From: Brachionus koreanus
Taxonomy: Eukaryota > Rotifera > Eurotatoria > Ploima > Brachionidae
NCBI GenBank assembly: GCA_016987375.1
Contig: PJRA01000114.1
Span: forward strand, 757,446 to 795,730
Direction: 5' to 3'
DNA length: 38,285 nucleotides
This document shows, piece by piece, positions 21,712 to 38,285 of this stretch. How positions within the stretch are numbered: position 1 is the stretch's first letter; each line of letters opens with the position of its first letter. The notes under the pieces were generated by a model. That model did not search any database. It worked only from the letters and a program-made list of their open reading frames with translations, and was not told where the DNA came from. The position numbers and the translations under genes were made by a program.

Positions 21712-21965
21712 TTTTCAAATCCGACAGTTTCCTATCAATTAAAAGTCAAACATTTTTTTAGGAATGATTTTTTCTTAGACTAATTGTATTTTATCATTGA
21801 ATATCTAAAATTGTAAATAGAAACTATGGCACTTTTTTAATTTTTTCGGTACCATTTACACACAATTTTGTAATTTTTATATTTTTATGCAAAACACAGT
21901 GCCCCTTATTTGACGGGTCACTGAGCAAGTGGTCGGCGATCGGCCTTAGCTTAGAATTAATAAAT

Positions 21966-21982
21966 AAATAGTGAATCATATA
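21966..21982. repeat. right copy of the 17-bp target-site duplication
   Basis: Exact repeat of 16830-16846, following the (TAAA)-like tail of the retrotransposon and fixing its 3' boundary at 21965. Confidence 0.88.
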
Positions 21983-23374
21983 TCTTGTTTAGAGAAAAAA
22001 ATATTTTGGTTTATTTGACTTGCATGAGTACAAAATCTAGTTTAATTGCATTTTATTACTATCAAATCTTCTCAAAACGAATGAAAGGTTCTCTTTCATT
22101 AAAAGAAGATCAACAAGATATTCGATTTATATGCTGAATAATCTAGCTCATTTTTATTCTTTTATATAAAAAAGGAATACCCAAATAAAAAAGCATAGGC
22201 TATTTGGGTATTTCAGCTATTTATTTGCTATAATTTTCCCGATTATTGTATACTTTTAATTATTAATTATTTGATAAATTAAATCACAGCTCTATTTAAA
22301 AATTTTTTAGTTTGAAGAAATTCTTTATTTTTTATTTTGAGCGTCGCGGATAAAAAATCTTGGTCTGAATGAACAAATCTCAACGAAATATACAAACCTT
22401 TTGCATTACTTTAACTCAGAAATATTAGCTAATTAACTGACACCTTAATTTTATGGAAACAATAACCAACTAACTTATGATAAGTAACTTATAATAAAAC
22501 TAGAGAAGAAGGATGGTCAAAGTTTTATTGTTTTTCGAAAACATATAAATGGTATGCCAAAAAACCGCACATAAAAAAAATTTTAGCGTACTTCTGAAAA
22601 AAAATCTGTTAAAAAGTTAAAATTTCAAATTAAAAAGAAAATGAATTTAATGACTTAAGTAGCTAAAAGCTTTTTTGTCAAAAGAAAGTACAAGTTCTAT
22701 TGAGTATTGCAAGATTATTCAATCAGCAATAGTAAAGGCCGTTTTTCACATTCAAATTTATATGAATGTAACTTAGCTTCCAATGTAAAAAAATTAATTG
22801 ATATTTAATTTGAATGTTAACTTTTCATACCAAACCTTTCCCGAGTTCCAAACCTAAATTAGCTGGAGTAAAATTAGTGTTGGGTACCGTCAGTGACGGC
22901 TACTAGACCGCCAAAACTTGGTGTTGGTCGTTTAGATTGTCGTGTACAAAAATAAAGTTAAAAATAATTTAAAATATAAAAATTTGATAGATAAAAGAAT
23001 CGAGCACAAGAAAAAACAATAAAATTTAAAAAAAAATTAAAAACCCTGCGGCCAATAACAAATTTTGACGGTCTAGTGGCCGTCACTGACGGTACCCTAG
23101 ACTAATTTTACTCCAGCTAATTTAGGTTTGGAACTCGGGAACTCCTAAATAAGTTTATTTTAAAAAATGTGAAAAAAATATTTATAAGATGTGTAACCGC
23201 AAATATTTTAGAAAAGTGCGATTTGTGAGCATTTATTAGGTTTAAACTCGCTGCTAAATATCGATTACTTAATAAACAAGCCGAAAAAGGGGCTCAACAA
23301 AAAAGCTAAAAAGGCCGTATTCAGGGACTAATTAATCAATTGTTATTTCAATCTTTTGTAATCTTTATTTATCT
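21983..23374. other. intergenic DNA with inverted repeats
   Basis: No gene found. Holds a hairpin with perfect 11-base arms (ATACCCAAATA at 22177-22187 and its complement at 22201-22211) and the long inverted-repeat element at 22838-23141. The assembly gap starts at 23375. Confidence 0.6.
22838..23141. repeat. inverted-repeat element, GGGTACC family, copy 3, with paired flanks
   Basis: The left arm reads TCCCGAGTTCCAAACC, ..., AAAATTAGT, GGGTACCGTCAGTGACGG, then CTAGACCGCCAAAACTT. The right arm is its inverse, ending GGAACTCGGGA at 23140. The inner 49 bp of each arm match the family ends seen at 11611 and 15851. About 40 further outer bases are also inverted copies of each other, so each arm is about 93 bp around an AT-rich loop of about 118 bp. 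No coding sequence inside. It is the best preserved of the three copies. Confidence 0.8.
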
Positions 23375-23950
23375 NNNNNNNNNNNNNNNNNNNNNNNNNN
23401 NNNNNNNNNNNNNNNNNNNNNNNNNNNNNNNNNNNNNNNNNNNNNNNNNNNNNNNNNNNNNNNNNNNNNNNNNNNNNNNNNNNNNNNNNNNNNNNNNNNN
23501 NNNNNNNNNNNNNNNNNNNNNNNNNNNNNNNNNNNNNNNNNNNNNNNNNNNNNNNNNNNNNNNNNNNNNNNNNNNNNNNNNNNNNNNNNNNNNNNNNNNN
23601 NNNNNNNNNNNNNNNNNNNNNNNNNNNNNNNNNNNNNNNNNNNNNNNNNNNNNNNNNNNNNNNNNNNNNNNNNNNNNNNNNNNNNNNNNNNNNNNNNNNN
23701 NNNNNNNNNNNNNNNNNNNNNNNNNNNNNNNNNNNNNNNNNNNNNNNNNNNNNNNNNNNNNNNNNNNNNNNNNNNNNNNNNNNNNNNNNNNNNNNNNNNN
23801 NNNNNNNNNNNNNNNNNNNNNNNNNNNNNNNNNNNNNNNNNNNNNNNNNNNNNNNNNNNNNNNNNNNNNNNNNNNNNNNNNNNNNNNNNNNNNNNNNNNN
23901 NNNNNNNNNNNNNNNNNNNNNNNNNNNNNNNNNNNNNNNNNNNNNNNNNN
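23375..23950. other. assembly gap (576 N)
   Basis: Unresolved bases. Any frame drawn across it is meaningless. Confidence 1.
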
Positions 23951-24377
23951 AATTTGATTTTTTGAAAACTCAAGTGCGCTTTATGTGAGATTAAAACTTT
24001 GATTTGTTATTCATCGAAAAAAGAAAAAGCTAGCCTTTTGATTTCCAAAGAGTCAATATCAAAAGACTAATAGATCAAATTAACTAAATCGTTGCAAGAA
24101 TTCTAATCTTAAAATGATTAAGTTTTTATCCTTGAGACAAGTTAAATATTTTAATCTCGCGCTTAAAACAAAAAAGGAAACAAATTACTCAACTGTAATC
24201 AAGTTAAAACTTTAAGAACATTCGCTAGAGTTCTTTCATGTGCATAAGCCGCTTCTAAAGCTCAAAATCAAAATTAATATTAAAATTTTATTAAAAAACT
24301 AAAATCACCGATAAAAAAAATATTAATTAATAATAAAATTAATAATAAATTTATAACAAAAAATGAAAACAAAAATT
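23951..24377. other. 3' flank of the forkhead gene
   Basis: AT-rich, no coding sequence seen. It must contain the forkhead transcript's 3' UTR. The first bases after the stop lack a canonical AATAAA, so the poly(A) site is not fixed. Confidence 0.5.
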
Positions 24378-25559
24378 TTAAAAAGCTCCATTGTAGCCTG
24401 GGTTCACAGAAATTCTATTCTGATGAGCTAAGTATTGACTACCGGCTGCTGAAAATGACGGGTTAAATTGCTGTGAATAGTTCTGACTCAAATCATAGGA
24501 ATTTATTGCAACGCCATTAGCAGATGTTTCCGAGCTACTCGATGAACTATTGTTCAAAGTGGATGAATAGAACATGCTTGGATAAGTGTAGTTGCATGGA
24601 TTGAAACTTTGATCATAATTTTGAAAAAAACAAAGACTATTCTGCTGAAACGTGTGGTTGTGCGATTCTGTGTAGGAGTTAAATGAGTTAGCAATTGGTT
24701 GATTTGGCATTGACTGGCCAACATTCGACTCTTTTCTGTTCTCGCCAAGTTTGTCTTGAGTGGGAGGCGAAACGGACGAGTTTGACAATGAAGATGATGA
24801 CGAAGTTGGCGATGTAGAAACAGATGATGAAATGTTAAGCTCGCAGTTTTTATCCGGTGATGAAGTTTTAAAACGTTTTGATCTTCTCAAAAAACTTCCA
24901 TTTCCGAACATGTCGCCAGCCTTTGGATGCAAGGCCCAGTAATTTCCTTTGCCTGGTTTGCCGGAATTTTTCGACACCTTCAAAAAACAGTCGTTCAAAG
25001 ACAAATTGTGCCGGATTGAATTTTGCCATCTTTGGGTGTTCTCTTTAAAATAAGGAAATCGATTCTCGATAAATTGATATATTTCGTTCAAAGTCATCAT
25101 TCCAGTTGGTGAGCTCTCAATGGCCATGGTGATTAGTGCGATGTACGAGTAGGGTGGCTTTACTTCGGCAAAGCGGCGTTTTTGCTGCGATATGGTCGAA
25201 GTGCCGCTCAAATGACTCAGGTCAACATGATCTATTTCGGTAACTAGGCCCTTTTCAATGGCCTCTTTGGCCTCGGCTTCGCTTATTTGAGACTTTAGTC
25301 TGTTCTTGTCTTTTTTTGATTTTTTTCGAGAATGCTGAGTGTCCGACTTGGTGGCAGTGAACATTGCCGGATTAAAAGCCGACTGGTAGCTCTGAATGGT
25401 CTGGTTCTGTGCCATCAGCGGATAGCTTTCCACCGGCATTATCAGATTGTTTGAATGACTCGTATAGTCCCCCGTGTTACATTGGATTATGGATTTTGTT
25501 CGATTAAAATCAAACAAGTTATTTGTGTTAAAAGATAAATTTTCATAATTTGAAATCAT
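24378..25559 (-). CDS. forkhead transcription factor, FoxAB/FoxB-like
   Basis: Single exon, 393 residues, from an ATG in [10 protein letters not shown]. The forkhead DNA-binding domain spans about residues 134-231, with [18 protein letters not shown] at its start. The recognition helix is [15 protein letters not shown] (178-192; Asn180, Arg183 and His184 contact DNA in this family). A wing carries [10 protein letters not shown], and the domain ends [10 protein letters not shown] basic nuclear-localisation-like run, [10 protein letters not shown], lies near 78-87. The rest is Ser/Asn-rich, with poly-Ser runs after the domain. ALHP..GDMF..GSFLRR is typical of FoxB and the invertebrate FoxAB group. 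The long N-terminal region before the domain argues against classic FoxB and favours FoxAB. It should act as a nuclear regulator of development. Forkhead identity is certain; subfamily tentative. Confidence 0.93.
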   Translation of the reverse strand: MISNYENLSFNTNNLFDFNRTKSIIQCNTGDYTSHSNNLIMPVESYPLMAQNQTIQSYQSAFNPAMFTATKSDTQHSRKKSKKDKNRLKSQISEAEAKEAIEKGLVTEIDHVDLSHLSGTSTISQQKRRFAEVKPPYSYIALITMAIESSPTGMMTLNEIYQFIENRFPYFKENTQRWQNSIRHNLSLNDCFLKVSKNSGKPGKGNYWALHPKAGDMFGNGSFLRRSKRFKTSSPDKNCELNISSSVSTSPTSSSSSLSNSSVSPPTQDKLGENRKESNVGQSMPNQPIANSFNSYTESHNHTFQQNSLCFFQNYDQSFNPCNYTYPSMFYSSTLNNSSSSSSETSANGVAINSYDLSQNYSQQFNPSFSAAGSQYLAHQNRISVNPGYNGAF

Positions 25560-27479
25560 TTTCGATTTTTAGTTCTCAAAAATAGCTGTGTAAACAAAAT
25601 TTACTAGTTTATTAAATAGTTAAGAAAAATATTTTTTCTTCAAATTTTGAAATGTTTGGCTAAGAAAATATTTATTTAAGCTTAAATAGAAAAATAGAGT
25701 CCAATCGACTCATGGCTTAGTTAGCTCGAAATGGCCAATTGAATTTTTCTCTAAGATAAACTGAGAAAATATACGATTGGGCCGTCAAGGTAAACAACAA
25801 TTTTTAAAAACTAATCAATCAACCAAAATAAATGATGCTTGTTGTTGTATAATTCACCTAAAATATTAATAAAGCTAGTAGTTTCTCTACTCTCTATGTC
25901 TGTGTATATGATGAGTTTTAAGAGCTTACATTTGCAGTTTTCGTTTTGGACAGCTAAAACATTGCAATAGCTCTTCTCGTAGCCTAAAAACAATTTAATT
26001 AAATGTTTTTTTTTTCGTCATTGATAGACATTTAATTTTAATTGATTAAACTTGATCGATGACTATTTTTATAACTAGGCAAAGATTTGCACATGAAGAT
26101 AATGTACGTGTGCACAATAGATAAGTATCAGCAGCATGTCCTCAATGGCCTGGAGCCTCTTGATCAAATATCCTTAATGTTAATTAGTAATATTTGACTT
26201 GATTTTTTATTTAATTGGATATTAGTCTTGAAGATAAATTTAAATTTAGATGTTCATCAATGTAAATTAATTCTAATTAAATTTGAAATTTAGAGGCCCA
26301 TTGCACCATCGGCTAACCACTAATGAGCAATGACAATCTAATTTAGATTTTAATTCAATTTAAATTTAGGAATTTGATTAATTTACTTTGCTAACTGAAC
26401 AACGATACAACAAAAAATACTAAAAATGACCTTTTATTCAGATAATGAAGAAAAGTTTACTTTTTTTTTTTAATTTGAAACCATTTAATAATCAAAATTT
26501 TTAATTTAATCATTTAAAAAAATAAATTTTGAGAAATTTTAAATAATAATACTACTTAGTATTCTAATTGAATTTTAGATTTCTTAATTTATTAATTAAT
26601 GATAATTTTTATTTCAGTTGATTGCTGTTTGAGATGAAAAAGATGGAAATAAATATGTCAATCAAATGAAAAAAAAAACAGAAATACTAATTAAAAAAGA
26701 TTCCGTAAAAACTTTTTTAAAACAAAATTGTAAGAAAAAGTTTTCTAAGTCTTTCAAATCCATGTTTAAATTTTATTCTATCATTTGGTTGAAAATAATG
26801 ATTGATAACATTTATTAAATAATTGCTTTTTGTTTGTATTTAGAAGCCCGGTAAGTTTTTAGAACTTTATTGGGCTGTTTCCAAGGTAGTTGGGTATTTT
26901 CAAGGTTAAAAAAATTTGTTTTAATACGATTTTTTTTTATCAACCAGAATGAATTCATTTTTTGGCATACTTTGTACCTTTTTTTGTTATTTACATAATT
27001 TTTGTTTTGTTTTAATTTATTAAAATAATAATTGTAGAAATTTTGAGTCAAAAATCAAAAATTCAAAAAATTGACTAATTCAAAAAGCAAGACTAAGACA
27101 AAATAATGATTTTTTAAACTTTTATTTTTGCTAAGCCAATTTATTAGATAAGAGTAGCAAGCAAAACAAACTTAGAAGCGTCTTTAATTAATGTACAATG
27201 TTTATTTTTGTAGTTACAATTGTTTACATAAAAGATAAATTTTCATGCTATTTATTAATTTAATTGGTTACAGCATACAATTTTACGAGTACCAATATTT
27301 TGTTTGAGCACTTAATTTTGTTCTAAGTGAAAGTGTTGCAATATTTTTGTGAAATTTATTTTTTTAAGAGCTTAAGTAAACAATTTACTCGTTACCAATT
27401 AAAAATAATAGCTCTTCGACACTTATAGACTTAAAAAAAATTATGAAAAGCAAAAGTGCGAAATAAAGCTATTTTAATT
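25560..27479. other. 1.9-kb region upstream of the forkhead gene, no secure gene
   Basis: Holds the 5' flank of the forkhead gene and the 3' flank of ULK4. Two patches, 26090-26170 and 26290-26335, are markedly less AT-rich than their surroundings and contain sites such as GCACATG, ACGTGTGCAC and paired ATTGC/GCAAT words. They could be cis-regulatory. Possible small exons on the minus strand are listed separately. Otherwise AT-rich sequence only. Confidence 0.45.
25811..25983 (-). CDS. possible terminal exons of a small unidentified gene
   Basis: On the minus strand, acceptor TTTTTAG precedes 25983 and a GTAAGC donor follows 25930. A second acceptor, ATTTTAG, precedes 25857. Joining 25983-25930 to 25857-25811 keeps the frame and reads YEKSYCNVLAVQNENCKC, then ELYNN up to a TAG. 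The intron would be 72 nt. I found no first exon with a matching phase; a nearby hydrophobic peptide frame at 26137-26075 does not fit. It could equally be chance. Confidence 0.2.
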
Positions 27480-37315
<9,836 letters not shown>

Positions 37316-38285
37316 GTGTTGACTGACTGGTGGCTTGACCACGAGTCAGTCGATTTTATCACCTGGTTTCATTGGAATTCACTCAAAAAAAGTCTTCCTA
37401 ACATATGTATTCCTATTTTACATATACTTTATAATGAATGCCTCAATTTGAAGAGTATTCTAGATGACTGGAAATTAGCTTTAGTAAACCCTTTATATAA
37501 GAATAAAGGAGAAAGATCAGATATTAATAACTATAGACCTATATCTGTTTTATCGCCTATTTCGAAAATGTTTGAAAAACTTTTGGCGAAGCAGATAAGC
37601 TTTTATTTTGAGTCAAACAGTATTTTTTTTAATGGTCAGCACGGTTTTAGATCTGGGCTTTCCTGTCAAACGGCTGTTCATAAATACCTAAGTTATTTGA
37701 ATTCTGCGAGGGATAATATATTGACCACTCTCTCTTTATTTATCGATTTTAAAAAAGCCTTTGATGTGATAGATTCAAATCTTCTTCTTTTAAAACTGTT
37801 CTATTATGGGTTTGATAATGAATCCTTGGGACTACTTTCTAATTATTTTAGAAATAGATCACAAATTGTTCGCCTTGGTAATGCCTCTTTCTTATTTTTG
37901 TGAATGACCTTCATTTTCTTTTAAAGAAATTTAGTATTAGGATGTTCGCAGATGACACAACCATTAGTCATTCTGAAAAGGACTTAGAGACTGTATTAGC
38001 TAATTTTCAATTGTTTTTTAACGTTTTAAAAGAGTGTTTTTACAATAAGGTCGATATAAACTGGTTGAAAACGTTTTGTATGATTTTTACTAAAAGAAAT
38101 ATTATTGCTCCTGAAACAATACACTTATGTGGAATAGAAATAAAAGTTGCCAAAGAAATTAGTCTTTTAGGTTTTATGATTGATCATAATCTAAATTTCT
38201 CCAAACAAGCTTGCAGTATAACTCTTGCTGTAAATAAGAAATTGTTTAGTATTAAAAGACTCTTTTTTTTGTCAACCTCTGTTAA
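37316..38285 (+). mobile_element. LINE reverse-transcriptase relic, internally deleted, cut by window edge
   Basis: The first frame (to about 37903) reads WKLALVNPLYKNKGERSD, INNYRPISVLSPISKMFEKL, QHGFRSGLSCQTAVHKYL and SLFIDFKKAFDVIDSN, ending near NRSQIVRLGNA. These are RT motifs 0 to A. The chain then jumps frame and resumes with LIFVNDLHFLLKKF and MFADDTTIS. It stays open through SLLGFMIDHNLNFSKQA to the window end. The GVPQGS..GPLL block normally lying between NRSQ and FVNDL is missing, so a deletion near 37885 explains the frame change. Catalytic Asp pairs remain. It is a different lineage from the intact element and is opposite in strand to ULK4. Confidence 0.88.

Larger units (their letters stand above)
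16847..21965 (+). mobile_element. complete non-LTR (LINE) retrotransposon, gag plus EN/RT
   Basis: Element of 5119 bp between 17-bp target-site duplications. After a run of 13 A and one T, ORF1 begins at once. ORF1 (gag-like, three zinc knuckles) is followed in the same frame by ORF2 (endonuclease plus reverse transcriptase). A 254-base 3' UTR then ends in a short (TAAA)-type tail. The only in-frame interruption is the TGA between the ORFs. The order (CCHC gag, apurinic-type endonuclease, RT, no RNase H seen) points to the Jockey/CR1/Tx1 broad group; I cannot place the clade. Intact frames and a perfect duplication indicate recent insertion. There is essentially no 5' UTR, so any promoter is internal or the copy has lost a short leader. 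Confidence 0.93.

Noticed and set aside
22177..22211. Perfect 11-base-arm hairpin as a terminator or microRNA precursor
   Set aside because: The arms are too short for a microRNA precursor, and intrinsic terminators are a bacterial feature. Such palindromes arise by chance or from element decay in AT-rich DNA.
23340..23973. Open frames of about 200 codons on both strands
   Set aside because: They consist almost entirely of the N gap.
26815..27051. 78-codon minus-strand frame rich in Asn/Lys/Tyr
   Set aside because: Low-complexity, AT-driven composition with no homology that I recognise, no splice context and no neighbour support.

Overview
This is a eukaryotic, animal window. It is strongly AT-rich, with intergenic and intronic DNA close to pure A/T. 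Genes are split by very short introns, mostly 45-67 nt, with GTAAN donors and CTAAT-like branch sites. The genes are animal and cilium/centrosome related: secreted phospholipase A2 group XII, CEP192/SPD-2, a CXorf58 homolog, a forkhead factor of FoxAB/FoxB type, and ULK4. Low GC, tiny introns and a FoxAB-like forkhead fit a small invertebrate, probably a spiralian such as a monogonont rotifer. The species assignment is inference.

Layout. 1302-2807 (+) is a three-exon group XII PLA2. It is tail-to-tail with CEP192 (2927-13610, -), which I rebuilt from four exons into a 2175-residue protein by matching splice phases. Next on the minus strand is an eight-exon CXorf58 homolog (13944-15438, 374 residues). 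16847-21965 (+) is a complete, apparently young non-LTR retrotransposon flanked by a 17-bp target-site duplication. After an inverted-repeat element and a 576-base assembly gap comes a single-exon forkhead gene (24378-25559, -), then about 1.9 kb without a secure gene. ULK4 (27480-36126, -) was rebuilt from 19 exons into a 1254-residue pseudokinase with its armadillo-type C-terminal part. A reverse-transcriptase relic on the + strand runs off the right edge (37316-38285).

Mobile DNA. Four separate LINE sequences are present (one intact, three decayed), all on + and so antisense to the nearby minus-strand genes. There are also three copies of a small terminal-inverted-repeat family starting GGGTACCGTCAGTG, a 669-bp element with ~120-bp inverted ends, and TTAA-flanked piggyBac-like miniature elements. 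Most decayed insertions sit in the few long introns of CEP192 and ULK4; the remaining introns are tiny.

Most notable observation. In the intact retrotransposon, ORF1 (gag-like) and ORF2 (endonuclease plus reverse transcriptase) are in the same frame, separated only by one TGA. ORF2 has no ATG ahead of its endonuclease core. The TGA is followed by CAACCA, which fits the CARYYA stop-codon readthrough motif known from tobacco mosaic virus. This suggests the element makes a gag-pol fusion by readthrough.
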